Below are positions 26,980 through 36,817 of a DNA stretch of 64,000 nucleotides, piece by piece. This DNA is from CAYNFR01 sp964396595 (GTDB lineage Bacteria; Bacteroidota; Bacteroidia; Chitinophagales; Saprospiraceae). The translations under genes were made by a program, and so were the position numbers. Every line of letters starts with the position of its first letter. Within the stretch, counting starts at the first letter, position 1. The DNA lies in NCBI GenBank assembly GCA_964396595.1, contig CAYNFR010000019.1:1-64000 (forward strand). The letters are read 5' to 3'. Below the pieces are notes generated by a model. The model was not told where the DNA came from and made no database searches. It saw nothing but the letters and a program-made list of their open reading frames with translations.

Positions 26980-28569
26980 ATGAAAACGACCATAACATTT
27001 ACGATTCTGTTAAGCCTTATAAACTTATTAATAGGGCAAGACTTAAAGGATAAGCAGTTGCTTGTAGAAAAAACTTTTGATAGTGAATTATACACTGCAG
27101 ATCCGGGTATCAAATTTGATAATTTAGTGCAACGAACATCGACTTTTAATATATTATTTGATTCTTTAAAATATATATCTGAATATACTCCAGGTGGGGC
27201 ATTTGCGATAAAACCGGTTAGTTATGAACATCCTGTCAGCAAAAACAGTAACAGAGGATATGCATTATTATCCAAAGGGAATTTAAACAGACTTACTGCC
27301 CATGCCGGATATACACTTCAGCTAGATAACTATTTTGATGTAAGCCTAAATCTAAAACACGCTGATTGGGAAGAAAACAGCACAGAAAATAAATTCATTA
27401 AAGAGAATAGTGGTAGTGTTTCTGCAAGGTACTATATCACGAAAGATTTGCTCGCAAGCCTACAATTCAATATCGACCAAAGTCGGTATGGACTATTTGC
27501 CGCCAGCTATATACCTGAAGATCATGCAGTCTATAGAGATATTCGCAATACTGGTATAACTTGGAGTATTAGCAGCTTCAAAGAGCCGAGTGAAAACTTA
27601 AATTTTTCCGCCTCTATCGGATTTAATCGTGCAGGTATAGACAATTATGGCGAAAGTTTTTTTCAAGTTAAAACACTCAGCAGCTATGGCCTAAACACAC
27701 ATTCTTCTCTTCAAATTGAATTTCCAATAGAATACTCTAGCAATTCACTTTATGATCCGCAGAACGTCATTGCTCCTTCGATAAATTATCATGGTAGATA
27801 TGCGAAGATGAGTTTATTATTAGGTGCCAGATTGAACCTCACTGATGAAAAGAACAGTTTCTTCCCGAGAGTCTCTCTAGCTTATCATCTGAATGACAAC
27901 TTAAGTTTTACTGCAGAAACTGACCAACAGATTATAATAAACAATTTTTCAAGATTGGGGTCTATTCTCCCTTACCTCAATATTGAAACCCTGAATCAAA
28001 ATCCTAACACGTCCGAAAGACGTATGGGTATTGGTGCAAAAGCAGCACTCACCAAGCAGCTAAAAACAGAAACAACAGTTAACTACCGCATCATTCAGAA
28101 TGGTCTAAACATTTTGCATATCAATGATAACACCGGCACACTTGCGTCAGATCTGATTGATTTTAACCATCTTGAACTACAATCATCTTTTAGCTACAAA
28201 CTTAGAGATTCTGACCTTAGCATTGGCCTATCTGGTACGTATAACTACTTCCATAATCAATCGGATATCCTATATAATATGCCTATCTGGCATGTGAGGC
28301 CATCCGTAAACTATCACATGTTCCAAAATCGATTGACCCTCAATGTAGCAGGTTTAGTTAGCGCCAATACGAGACAGGCGATGACTCCTCATCTGATCAC
28401 AGACTCCGGAACACGTAAGAATATCGTATTCAGCATGGAATTTTCTGCTAAAGAAACCCTTAAGTTTTTTGTCACGGCTGACAATTTACTCAATGATCGA
28501 TACACACTATGGCACAACTATGCCGTATTCGGCAGATCAATTACCTTAGGTGGGAAAGCAGGCTTCTAG
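26980..28569 (+). CDS. TonB-dependent receptor-like outer membrane beta-barrel without a plug
   Basis: A 529-residue protein with an N-terminal signal peptide (about 1-19, ending IGQ-D), then about 60 linker residues and a barrel of many amphipathic strands with aromatic girdles. The C-terminal end YTLWHNYAVFGRSITLGGKAGF is typical of TonB-dependent receptor barrels, which close with an aromatic/hydrophobic strand. There is no carboxypeptidase-like domain, TonB box or plug domain, and it is shorter than a complete receptor (more than 650). It is encoded 29 nt after the TPR protein and is probably its outer-membrane partner. Confidence 0.8.
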   Translation: MKTTITFTILLSLINLLIGQDLKDKQLLVEKTFDSELYTADPGIKFDNLVQRTSTFNILFDSLKYISEYTPGGAFAIKPVSYEHPVSKNSNRGYALLSKGNLNRLTAHAGYTLQLDNYFDVSLNLKHADWEENSTENKFIKENSGSVSARYYITKDLLASLQFNIDQSRYGLFAASYIPEDHAVYRDIRNTGITWSISSFKEPSENLNFSASIGFNRAGIDNYGESFFQVKTLSSYGLNTHSSLQIEFPIEYSSNSLYDPQNVIAPSINYHGRYAKMSLLLGARLNLTDEKNSFFPRVSLAYHLNDNLSFTAETDQQIIINNFSRLGSILPYLNIETLNQNPNTSERRMGIGAKAALTKQLKTETTVNYRIIQNGLNILHINDNTGTLASDLIDFNHLELQSSFSYKLRDSDLSIGLSGTYNYFHNQSDILYNMPIWHVRPSVNYHMFQNRLTLNVAGLVSANTRQAMTPHLITDSGTRKNIVFSMEFSAKETLKFFVTADNLLNDRYTLWHNYAVFGRSITLGGKAGF

Positions 28570-28702
28570 GAGATTATTCGGCCTATTCTCCGCAAAGATC
28601 TATCAGGGATAGACGCGAATATCCAATGATATGGGATAATTAGCTAAATATTTTGACTTTAACTCGTGAACTCAATATCATTGCACGTTGTTAGAACCTG
28701 TT

Positions 28703-29044
28703 ATGGCAAAGATTACTTTCTTATTTGAAGACGAAAATATTGCGTCTAAGGTTGTTGACAACGCAGAAGCGGGATATTCCATTCTAGAAATTACGGAGGA
28801 TCACGATGTTCACCTCAATCACAACTGTGGTGGTGTATGCGCATGCAGTACTTGCCATGTTTATATAGAATCAGGCGAAGAATTTCTAGAGCCAATATCT
28901 GATAAAGAAGAAGATTTTATAGACCGAGCCGTTAATCCTAGGTTAGAATCTCGTCTTGGTTGTCAGTGTATTGTCCTTGAAGATGACGCGGATATTACCG
29001 TATTGATACCTGATCAGTCGAAAATTATTGGTCACGAACACTAA
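28703..29044 (+). CDS. fdx: ISC-type [2Fe-2S] ferredoxin
   Basis: Adrenodoxin-type ferredoxin of 113 residues that delivers electrons for Fe-S cluster assembly. The ligand motif NCGGVCACSTC contains C-x5-C-x2-C plus the extra Cys typical of E. coli Fdx (C-E-K-S-C-A-C-T-T-C). The fourth ligand is in SRLGCQC about 36 residues on. The ATG at 28703 starts at MAKITF, as in homologues. A TTG at 28688 would add five residues. iscX follows 12 nt after the stop. The core isc genes (iscS, iscU, hscA, hscB) are not nearby. Confidence 0.92.
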   Translation: MAKITFLFEDENIASKVVDNAEAGYSILEITEDHDVHLNHNCGGVCACSTCHVYIESGEEFLEPISDKEEDFIDRAVNPRLESRLGCQCIVLEDDADITVLIPDQSKIIGHEH

Positions 29045-29056
29045 AGAAAACAACTT

Positions 29057-29302
29057 ATGGGCTTTGAGAATATAGACGATTTACCAATAGACTGGAAAGA
29101 TCACGAGGATATAGCTATGGCTTTATATGAGCGATTTGGGGATGAATTTGGTGAAGGAAGAATTTATCGCATAAGATTCACGGATCTACTTGAGTGGATA
29201 TTAGAAATACCGCATTTTGTAGGGCTCAAAGAAGATTGTAATGAAGGTCATCTTGAGCAGATCCAGGCGAAATGGGTCTACGAGTGGCGAGACAATCAAT
29301 GA
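29057..29302 (+). CDS. iscX: Fe-S assembly protein IscX
   Basis: An 81-residue small acidic protein that binds IscS and iron and modulates Fe-S assembly. Family segments are visible: DWKDHEDIAMALYERFGDEF (compare W-x-D-x-x-x-I-A-x-x-L), YRIRFTDLLEWILEIPHF (compare V-R-F-T-D-x-x-x-W-I) and the C-terminal LEQIQAKWVYEW. The size is normal though slightly long (E. coli 66). It follows fdx by 12 nt and overlaps the UbiA gene as ATGA, so all are in one operon. Confidence 0.92.
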   Translation: MGFENIDDLPIDWKDHEDIAMALYERFGDEFGEGRIYRIRFTDLLEWILEIPHFVGLKEDCNEGHLEQIQAKWVYEWRDNQ

Positions 29303-30234
29303 AATTATTCCATTACTTCAGATCGGTCCGACTTCCCAATCTCCTTATTCTTGGTCTGAGTTTCTATATTCTCCTTGTACCTTTTATACAGAATGTCTTA
29401 CTGACTTATGATATTCCGATACGGATAAAAGGGGTATGGACAGTATTGTTGATCCTAATAATAAGCTGCCTCGCAGCAGCAGGATATCTACACAATGACT
29501 TACTGGACATAGAATCAGATAAAATCAATAACAAAAGAGGCATTATTGGAGATCATATTTCGATTCGACAAGCAAAAGCCTTGTTTATTGGTCTGGTTAC
29601 TCTACCCATCATACCTGCTTTTGCTTTAGCACAAAGGATCGGAGAAACAAGTCACATGTATCTCTATCTAGCTGTATGTCTTTTACTCTATCTATATAAT
29701 ACTCATCTAAAAAGGAATCCATTTATCGGCAATGTGATTATCGCATTATTGTGCGGGATCGTAATGCTGATTCCCATACTCGCAGAAGCACCCGGTTTAG
29801 CGGAATTATATATTCAGCAGAAGAATGCTTATCTAATCATTCTTGTGACATCCATGTACTATGCTTTCTTTGCCTTTTATATCAATTTGATAAGGGAAAT
29901 TGTAAAAGATGTGGAGGATATTGTGGGCGATAAGGCCGCCGGATACCGCACATTACCCGTAGTGCTAGGTGTCATACGGACAAAGCTACTGATCATGTTG
30001 CTGATGTGTGTGACCGCCATTCCTTTGGTTTTCTGGCTATCATCATCGTACCTTAAAGGTACATTACAAATAGTAGGTCATGCCATCCTCACGGTTCCAT
30101 GGCTAATGATACTCTTTTATACATGGAGAAATGTTCATCATCTGCACCAATACGGCCATATAAGCCGTTTGCTGAAGTATTATTTTTTGTCAGCCCTTAT
30201 ATATTTGGTTCTAATCATTAACTATGCCAACTGA
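29299..30234 (+). CDS. UbiA-family prenyltransferase
   Basis: Integral membrane prenyltransferase of 311 residues with about eight helices. The two Asp-rich Mg-diphosphate motifs are present: NDLLDIESDKINNKRG (N-D-x-x-D-x-x-x-D) and DVEDIVGDKAAGYRTLP (D-x-x-D-x-x-x-D). Automatic annotation of such Bacteroidota proteins often reads geranylgeranylglycerol-phosphate geranylgeranyltransferase, but the substrate cannot be assigned by eye; quinone or lipid prenylation are alternatives. The ATG at 29299 overlaps the iscX stop (ATGA). The maf gene overlaps its 3' end by 11 nt. That same pairing with maf is common in the phylum. Confidence 0.87.
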   Translation: MKLFHYFRSVRLPNLLILGLSFYILLVPFIQNVLLTYDIPIRIKGVWTVLLILIISCLAAAGYLHNDLLDIESDKINNKRGIIGDHISIRQAKALFIGLVTLPIIPAFALAQRIGETSHMYLYLAVCLLLYLYNTHLKRNPFIGNVIIALLCGIVMLIPILAEAPGLAELYIQQKNAYLIILVTSMYYAFFAFYINLIREIVKDVEDIVGDKAAGYRTLPVVLGVIRTKLLIMLLMCVTAIPLVFWLSSSYLKGTLQIVGHAILTVPWLMILFYTWRNVHHLHQYGHISRLLKYYFLSALIYLVLIINYAN

Positions 30235-30820
30235 TTCAATGCTCAAGCAACTACAAGGCCGTCAGATCATACTTGGCTCAGGATCTCCCAGACGCCGCGA
30301 ATTACTCACCTTGGCAGGATTGACATTCTCCGTAATGGTATCAGATGTCGAGGAGAGTTTCCCTGATGATCTTCATGCCTCAGAGGTCGCTCTCTATATC
30401 GCAAGAAAAAAATGCTCTCATTGCTTCGCAAATGTCTCTGATCCCGAAGCTATTATTATTACGGCTGACTCGATAGTAGTATGCGAAAACGTCATTCTTG
30501 GCAAACCGATTGATCTGCAAGATGCTAAAGCTATCCTCCGCCATCTCTCAGGTAAAGAACACCAAGTTTTTACAGGCGTAGTAATAAGAGATATCACTAA
30601 GATCATCGAAATTAACAGTGTGACGCGGGTATATTTCGATCATCTATCGGATGCAGAAATAGACTTTTATGTAAACAATTATTCTGTACTCGATCGAGCG
30701 GGTGCCTATGGCATTCAAGATTGGATCGGGCTGACGAAAGTTAAAAAAATAGAAGGATCGTTCTATAATGTGGTTGGGCTTCCTGTCGAGGAGGTGTATA
30801 GAGCATTGGCGGCTTGGTAA
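30224..30820 (+). CDS. maf: Maf-type nucleoside triphosphate pyrophosphatase
   Basis: House-cleaning enzyme of about 198 residues that hydrolyses non-canonical or excess nucleoside triphosphates (dTTP/UTP type for many members). The phosphate-binding motif GSGSPRRRELL is near the N-terminus. The central TADSIVV carries the catalytic Asp, GKP follows in LGKPIDLQDA, and the family AGAYGIQDWIGL is near the C-terminus. ATG codons at 30224 and 30239 are both possible; the second lies just beyond the ubiA stop and starts close to the motif, as in homologues. Confidence 0.93.
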   Translation: MPTDSMLKQLQGRQIILGSGSPRRRELLTLAGLTFSVMVSDVEESFPDDLHASEVALYIARKKCSHCFANVSDPEAIIITADSIVVCENVILGKPIDLQDAKAILRHLSGKEHQVFTGVVIRDITKIIEINSVTRVYFDHLSDAEIDFYVNNYSVLDRAGAYGIQDWIGLTKVKKIEGSFYNVVGLPVEEVYRALAAW

Positions 30821-30862
30821 TATGTCATATGCAGATAGACCTAGATATCTTCTGCTATGAAA

Positions 30863-32227
30863 TTAATTTGTCTCTGCTGAACTATTAATAAGTTCTAATA
30901 ATATAGGCCTACTCGGCCGAAGGGTAATAAGTGGTTCAAAAACAATCTGTTGGTCGGGCACAAGAGCCATCTCGAATCTATTGAATAACTCAATTAGCGC
31001 TAGCTTCATTTCGAGCATCGCAAAATGATTGCCTATACATAATCTTGGACCGCCACCAAAAGGTATAAAACGGTAAGGGTGCTTCAGATTACTATCTTCA
31101 TTTAGAACTCTATCAGGATTATAAACTTGGGCCTCCGCCCAATATTCCTTGTGATGATGAAGACCATAGACATAAATACCCACGAGATCACCACGATTAA
31201 TAGCTACATCTCCTATCTTATCGTCTTCAAGTGCAATGCGATCAAGTATCCATGCCGGTGGATATTGACGTAGTGACTCTTCAATGATATCATCAATATA
31301 AGAGCCTTCTTTAAGCTTGAAAAAATCCAATTTTTGTCCGGAATATGTTTTCGCTTCTGCTCTTGCCTTGTTGTATATCTCGTCATTTTGAAGAACCGCA
31401 AAAAGTGTCCATGCTAGTGTATTGGCGGTGGTCTCATGTCCGGCGACAAAAAGTATTATCGTCTCATCCAGCAATTGCTGATCAGTCATATACGCTCCAT
31501 TATCCTCATACTGCGCGTGTAGCAACATATCCAGTAGGTCATCGGTACGACCTCCAGATGCCCGTCTCTCACTGATAATCTTGCGCATGATATCCTTCGT
31601 CGCCTCCGCTAAGCGATAGGTCTTTCGTCGCTTGCCTGAAAGAACCCGCCACCAATTGAAGATAGGCTGACGGACTTCCACGACGATATGTTTTTGCAAT
31701 TCAATAAAGCTTTCTCCTAGATCACGAATAAGCTCTTGGCTGATGCCTGTACTGAACAATGACCTCGACACTACACGCAATGTCAGTTCTACCATTGCTT
31801 CATTAATATCAACTACATTACGACCCTTAGTTAGTTTCTTGGACAAGTCTTCACAATAAGCCTTTATCTCGTCATGCATGATGGTAACTAAACCCTGTAA
31901 TTTCTCCTTGTAAAAACCAGGTTGGATCAACCTTCTTTGGCGCAGCCAATATTCGCCGTTACTTGTTAACAAGCCATAGCCTATATATCTTCCGAGTGAT
32001 TCAGTCTGTAGTTCACTTTTTATATAATTCTTGTTATTTTTTTGTAGTACATGTTGGGCTACATTGGGGTCGATGGTCATGACTAGTTTTCTACCACCGA
32101 CAATCCTCGTATAATACGTCTGTCCATATTTATTAATCGCTGTGTCGATTACGGGCATCGGATTCTTTACAAAATTGACTACGCCCTTATATGATTCTAA
32201 ACGTGGTACCGTATTGATCTTTGTCAT
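30863..32227 (-). CDS. Cytochrome P450
   Basis: Soluble heme-thiolate monooxygenase of 454 residues. Signatures are the I-helix AGHETTANTLAW, the K-helix ExxR in EESLRQYPPAW, and the heme loop FIPFGGGPRLCIGNHFA with Cys397 as the heme ligand. It is closest in type to the broad fatty acid/terpene hydroxylating bacterial families. There is no fused reductase and no adjacent ferredoxin gene (the ferredoxin about 2 kb upstream is ISC-type). It is a single gene, convergent with maf. The substrate is unknown. Confidence 0.93.
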   Translation of the reverse strand: MTKINTVPRLESYKGVVNFVKNPMPVIDTAINKYGQTYYTRIVGGRKLVMTIDPNVAQHVLQKNNKNYIKSELQTESLGRYIGYGLLTSNGEYWLRQRRLIQPGFYKEKLQGLVTIMHDEIKAYCEDLSKKLTKGRNVVDINEAMVELTLRVVSRSLFSTGISQELIRDLGESFIELQKHIVVEVRQPIFNWWRVLSGKRRKTYRLAEATKDIMRKIISERRASGGRTDDLLDMLLHAQYEDNGAYMTDQQLLDETIILFVAGHETTANTLAWTLFAVLQNDEIYNKARAEAKTYSGQKLDFFKLKEGSYIDDIIEESLRQYPPAWILDRIALEDDKIGDVAINRGDLVGIYVYGLHHHKEYWAEAQVYNPDRVLNEDSNLKHPYRFIPFGGGPRLCIGNHFAMLEMKLALIELFNRFEMALVPDQQIVFEPLITLRPSRPILLELINSSAETN

Positions 32228-32282
32228 ATATAGGAAACAGTATAAGGATCATAAGGTTGAGCAAGTCTCTAGGATTAGATCA

Positions 32283-33260
32283 TCAAAAAGTGTACACACT
32301 GACATCATAAAATATTGGTTCTCCTGCCCTACCTGTATTGAGCGAAGCGATAGAGTATTGACCGGGTTGTTTGTAGTCAAACCAATAGACGAATTTCTGA
32401 TTGACAAACACATAATAAAACTCAGCTTTTCTCCTGAGCGTCAGTGTGTTGCGCTTGCCACGTAATTCAGGAAGGTTTTCTTTAAAATACATAATTCCCC
32501 AAACGTTGGGGCCACTATCCACAAAAAATTGACCGAATGCATTAAAACCTATACGTATACGATTATTGTTGTCAAAACCCAAGACAGACATTCCGGCCAG
32601 ACCTTCAGTCTGTCCGACATCCATGTCATAACTAATCTCAAAATTCCCCTCATGATGAAATAAATCATTTACGAAAGCTTCGAAGCGCTCTTCATTCCGG
32701 GTATTATAAACAAGGTTTTTTTGATCAGCACGGACTGATTCATATTCATCTCTCCATGAGGACCAATCAGGTTCTGGCGTGTCCGGATTAAATAACTCGT
32801 TAATATAGTAATCGCGTCGTGACCCACTATAATTGATCACTGCATTGTCGCCGTCCGGTATTGGGGATCCTCTCATCCGACTGGCCCATTCTCCGTTTTT
32901 GAGTTTGTTATTTTTATGGGGTCTCTTTAATTCACAATGACCAAGCTCGTGATAGATCAATCCCTCCTTCTGTGTATCATTAAGTCCATTCCAATAGGAT
33001 CGTACAATCTCAATATCATGTTTGCCTCTACATACCCCCGCTACATTATCCCCCAGTCGACTCTCGAAAATTATGGACAAACCTGTGGCCGTAAAATCAA
33101 TATTCTTACCACGAGAGCGAGCATCTTCAATAAACCGTTGAACATAAGGTTCAAACTGTGGATCCACCTCATACTCAGCAGTTTTAGTGCAAGCAACTAG
33201 AAAAAGAAAAGACAGAAATAACACCAAGTTTTTACATGTAAGATATCTATTGTATGACAT
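32283..33260 (-). CDS. Lipoprotein with HELGHC zinc-protease motif and C-terminal lectin-like domain
   Basis: A 325-residue lipoprotein. The signal ends in LFLVAC, a lipobox, so it should be anchored at the outer membrane. The N-terminal half holds YHELGHCELKRPH, an HExxH zinc motif with a further His seven positions on; I recall similar motifs in Bacteroidota lipoproteins, but their function is uncertain. The C-terminal ~120 residues are beta-rich with aromatic strands (IRIGFNAFGQFF, EFYYVFVNQKFVYWF), resembling a concanavalin-like or DUF1349-type domain. The ATG at 33260 is preferred; one at 33275 adds five residues. Function: possibly a surface protease or glycan-binding protein. Confidence 0.75.
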   Translation of the reverse strand: MSYNRYLTCKNLVLFLSFLFLVACTKTAEYEVDPQFEPYVQRFIEDARSRGKNIDFTATGLSIIFESRLGDNVAGVCRGKHDIEIVRSYWNGLNDTQKEGLIYHELGHCELKRPHKNNKLKNGEWASRMRGSPIPDGDNAVINYSGSRRDYYINELFNPDTPEPDWSSWRDEYESVRADQKNLVYNTRNEERFEAFVNDLFHHEGNFEISYDMDVGQTEGLAGMSVLGFDNNNRIRIGFNAFGQFFVDSGPNVWGIMYFKENLPELRGKRNTLTLRRKAEFYYVFVNQKFVYWFDYKQPGQYSIASLNTGRAGEPIFYDVSVYTF

Positions 33261-33373
33261 TTTTATACTCTCCATTGATAAGCTAAATTATAAAATTTAA
33301 GCCAATATTACTATCTTTAAATGGTGAAGTAGGAAGCATCTGGCTTACTTGTACAAATTCATAAAAAAGGGAT

Positions 33374-36300
33374 ATGACAAAAAAACACATTAAAAGTATT
33401 TTGGTTGCTAATAGAGGGGAAATAGCCATCAGGATATTCCGCGCTGCATCTGAGCTCAATATTCGAACTTTTGCAATCTACACTTATGAGGATAGATATT
33501 CGCTTCACAGATATAAAGCGGATGAAGCATATCAGATAGGGCTCAAAGATGAACCTCTTAAACCCTACCTCGATATAGCTGCCATTATAGAGATAGCCCT
33601 TGAGCACAAGGTTGATGCCATCCATCCGGGATACGGCTTTCTATCCGAAAATGATCTATTCGCACAAGCTTGCATAGATGCCGGTATAATATGGGTCGGG
33701 CCTAAACCGGAGTCAATGCGTGCTTTGGGTGATAAACTGGCTGCCAAGAAGGTGGCTATCGCGGCTGGCGTACCTATTGTTCCTGCTACAGAAGAAGCTA
33801 TCAAAACAAAGGAAGAAGCGCACAAAGAAGCCGCAAGAATTACTTATCCGGTTATGGTCAAGGCAGCAACCGGTGGCGGCGGCAGAGGAATGCGAGTAGT
33901 GCGCTCTGCAGAAGAACTATCAATCGCATTTGAAGAAGCTTCGAATGAAGCCATGACTGCATTTGGCAATCCCGAAGTGTTTATTGAAAAGTACATTGAA
34001 GATCCTAAACACATCGAAGTTCAATTGATGGGAGACTTGCACAACAATCTCGTTCATCTTTACGAACGCGACTGCTCTGTGCAAAGAAGGCATCAAAAAG
34101 TCGTCGAGATAGCCCCATCTCACTCTATAGCCGAGATCACGAGACAGAAAATACTCGATTATGCAACCAAGATAGGCAAGCACATAAATTATCAGAATGC
34201 CGGCACTGTAGAATTTTTAGTGGACAGCCAAGAGAATATTTTTTTTATCGAAGTCAACACGCGCATCCAGGTAGAACATACAGTCACTGAAGTAATAACC
34301 GGAATCGATCTTGTTAAAACCCAAATATTAGTAGCTGAAGGAAAAGCTTTATCAGATCCGCTCATCGGAATAAACGCACAAGAGGATATAAAATATACAG
34401 GGACTGCTATTCAATGCCGAATCACCACAGAAGATCCCGGACAAAATTTTAAACCGGATTATGGGCGGCTTGTAGCATATAGAAGTGCAAGTGGGTTTGG
34501 TATCAGGCTCGATGCAGGCAATGCATATGCCGGGGCGACTATATCTCCATTTTTTGACAGTATGCTTGTTAAGGTCACTGCATCGGGAAAAACCATTGAA
34601 GATGCAGCTAGCAGACTACATCGAGCTTTACGAGAATTCCGTATAAGAGGTGTAAAGTCCAATATACCTTTTCTGCTCCTCCTGTTGAAAGAACGTGATT
34701 TTATTGAAGGACGTGCGACGGTTAATTTTATCAAGAATCATCCACATCTTTTGACACCACCAAGATATTTGGATAGAGGAACTAAGCTGATAAACTATCT
34801 GGGAGAGGTAATTGTAAATGGCAGTTCCGATGTAAAACGCAAAGATCCCAATATCAAATTTAAAGAAGCACGTGTGCCGGAAGTCGATAAAACGACATCA
34901 CATAAGCCCGGTACGAAGCAAATATTGTCCGAAATAGGCCCATCAGGTCTGGCGTCTTGGCTCAAAGCGCAAAAAGCTATTCAGTTCACCGACACTACTT
35001 ACAGGGACGCCCATCAATCTCTTCTGGCAACACGCATCAGAACATACGACCTCGTCAAGGCCGCTGCACCTTTTTCTAAAGAGCTCGGTCATGACATTTT
35101 TTCGATGGAAGTATGGGGAGGAGCCACATTCGATGTATCGATGCGATTTCTTAAAGAATGTCCTTGGCAGAGACTGCAGGCTTTGAGAAAAGCAATACCA
35201 AACACCCTCCTACAAATGCTCTTGCGTGGCACTAATGCCGTAGGCTATACAGCTTATCCGGATAATCTTATCGAGTCATTTATCGTTAAGAGCTGGGAAA
35301 ATGGAATAGACATTTTTAGAATATTTGACTCGCTCAATTGGCTGCCGGCTATGGAGACTAGTATCAAAACAGTCTTGGAACAAACTGAAGCCATAGCAGA
35401 AGTGAGCATTTGCTACACAGGAGATGTCTTAACTGATCCCAAATACAATCTTAACTATTACCTCGATCGAGCCAAAAAAATCGAGGACATGGGCGCACAC
35501 ATTCTCGCTATAAAAGATATGGCAGGGCTCTTAAAACCTCTTGGGGCAATTGAGCTTATTACCGCCCTAAAAGAAACGATTGACATACCTATACACCTAC
35601 ATACCCATGACACATCGTCTATTCAATCCACTACTTATATGGCGGCTGTAGAAGCTGGTGCTGATGTCATTGATGTAGCTATCGCATCTTTGTCCGGACT
35701 TACCTCACAACCAAATTTCAACTCTATCGTAGCCATGCTACAAGGTCATCCAAGAGAAAAACAGATAAATCTTCGAAAGCTCAATGATTTCTCGACATAT
35801 TGGGAAGATGTCAGAAGCTACTACTACTCTTTTGAAACAGAACTAAAAGCCGGTACTGCCGAGGTATATGATCACGAAATTCCAGGAGGACAGTATAGCA
35901 ATCTCAAGCCACAAGCAAGAGGTTTAGGGCTAGAAGATAAATTTGAAACTATTAAAGCCAACTATCGTGCAGTCAATGACCTTCTGGGAGGTATTGTCAA
36001 AGTTACGCCCAGCTCGAAGGTAGTAGGTGATATGGCCATGTTCCTCACTTCCAATGATCTCAGCATCGAAGATGTTTGGAAAAGAGGAGATACCCTGTCT
36101 TTCCCCGACTCATTTATCGCCCTTCTTAAAGGAGACTTGGGCCAGAGAGATGAGGGCTGGCCGCCGGAACTTCAAAAAATCGTTCTTAAAAACATTAAAC
36201 CTTATACTGACAAACCTAACGCTCATCTGGAGGCGATTGATTTTGACAAAGAGTACACCACTTTCAAAAGTAAATTTATTGATAAAAATACGCTTGAGGA

Positions 36301-36817
36301 TTTCTTGAGTTTTAAATTATACCCCAAGGTTTTTGAATACTTTTACGCGCATCTAGAACAATTTGGCGATACGTATAAGCTCCCATCACCTGCGTTCTTC
36401 TATGGTCTGCATTACAATGAAGAGATCGAAATAGAATTGGCAAAAGGGAAGACTATTTTGATACAGTATCTGAACACCAATGCGGCGAGAAGTACAGGCA
36501 CCAGAATGGTTATCTTTCGGTTAAATGGTGTCATTAGATCTGCTTACATTCAAGACAAATCCATTAAAGATGTAGCGGCGACCAACACAAAAGCAACAGA
36601 TCCCGACAGGCATGTAGGTTCACCACTTCAAGGAAGCCTTTCTAAAATCATAGTTAAGCTAGGAGATATTGTCATGAAGGACGATCCACTTTTTATCATA
36701 GAAGCTATGAAAATGGAAAGCACGGTTACTGCACCTAGAAAAGGGAAAATAGGACGCATTTATCTTAAACCTAAAACGCTTGTAGCACAGGATGATTTAA
36801 TTATGGAGCTGGAATAA
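33374..36817 (+). CDS. pyc: Pyruvate carboxylase
   Basis: Anaplerotic biotin enzyme making oxaloacetate from pyruvate, bicarbonate and ATP. At 1147 residues it is a complete single-chain enzyme. The biotin carboxylase domain spans about 1-450 (with GGGGRGMRVV and EVNTRIQVEHTVTE). The carboxyltransferase domain begins with TDTTYRDAHQSLLATR and runs to about 800 (metal site in LHTHDTSS). The biotin carboxyl carrier domain is at the C-terminus with AMKMES, Lys1113 being the biotinylated residue. It is a single gene with its own promoter region; TATCTTTAA some 50 bp upstream is near-consensus. It connects to mdh and sucC elsewhere in the window. Confidence 0.97.
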   Translation: MTKKHIKSILVANRGEIAIRIFRAASELNIRTFAIYTYEDRYSLHRYKADEAYQIGLKDEPLKPYLDIAAIIEIALEHKVDAIHPGYGFLSENDLFAQACIDAGIIWVGPKPESMRALGDKLAAKKVAIAAGVPIVPATEEAIKTKEEAHKEAARITYPVMVKAATGGGGRGMRVVRSAEELSIAFEEASNEAMTAFGNPEVFIEKYIEDPKHIEVQLMGDLHNNLVHLYERDCSVQRRHQKVVEIAPSHSIAEITRQKILDYATKIGKHINYQNAGTVEFLVDSQENIFFIEVNTRIQVEHTVTEVITGIDLVKTQILVAEGKALSDPLIGINAQEDIKYTGTAIQCRITTEDPGQNFKPDYGRLVAYRSASGFGIRLDAGNAYAGATISPFFDSMLVKVTASGKTIEDAASRLHRALREFRIRGVKSNIPFLLLLLKERDFIEGRATVNFIKNHPHLLTPPRYLDRGTKLINYLGEVIVNGSSDVKRKDPNIKFKEARVPEVDKTTSHKPGTKQILSEIGPSGLASWLKAQKAIQFTDTTYRDAHQSLLATRIRTYDLVKAAAPFSKELGHDIFSMEVWGGATFDVSMRFLKECPWQRLQALRKAIPNTLLQMLLRGTNAVGYTAYPDNLIESFIVKSWENGIDIFRIFDSLNWLPAMETSIKTVLEQTEAIAEVSICYTGDVLTDPKYNLNYYLDRAKKIEDMGAHILAIKDMAGLLKPLGAIELITALKETIDIPIHLHTHDTSSIQSTTYMAAVEAGADVIDVAIASLSGLTSQPNFNSIVAMLQGHPREKQINLRKLNDFSTYWEDVRSYYYSFETELKAGTAEVYDHEIPGGQYSNLKPQARGLGLEDKFETIKANYRAVNDLLGGIVKVTPSSKVVGDMAMFLTSNDLSIEDVWKRGDTLSFPDSFIALLKGDLGQRDEGWPPELQKIVLKNIKPYTDKPNAHLEAIDFDKEYTTFKSKFIDKNTLEDFLSFKLYPKVFEYFYAHLEQFGDTYKLPSPAFFYGLHYNEEIEIELAKGKTILIQYLNTNAARSTGTRMVIFRLNGVIRSAYIQDKSIKDVAATNTKATDPDRHVGSPLQGSLSKIIVKLGDIVMKDDPLFIIEAMKMESTVTAPRKGKIGRIYLKPKTLVAQDDLIMELE

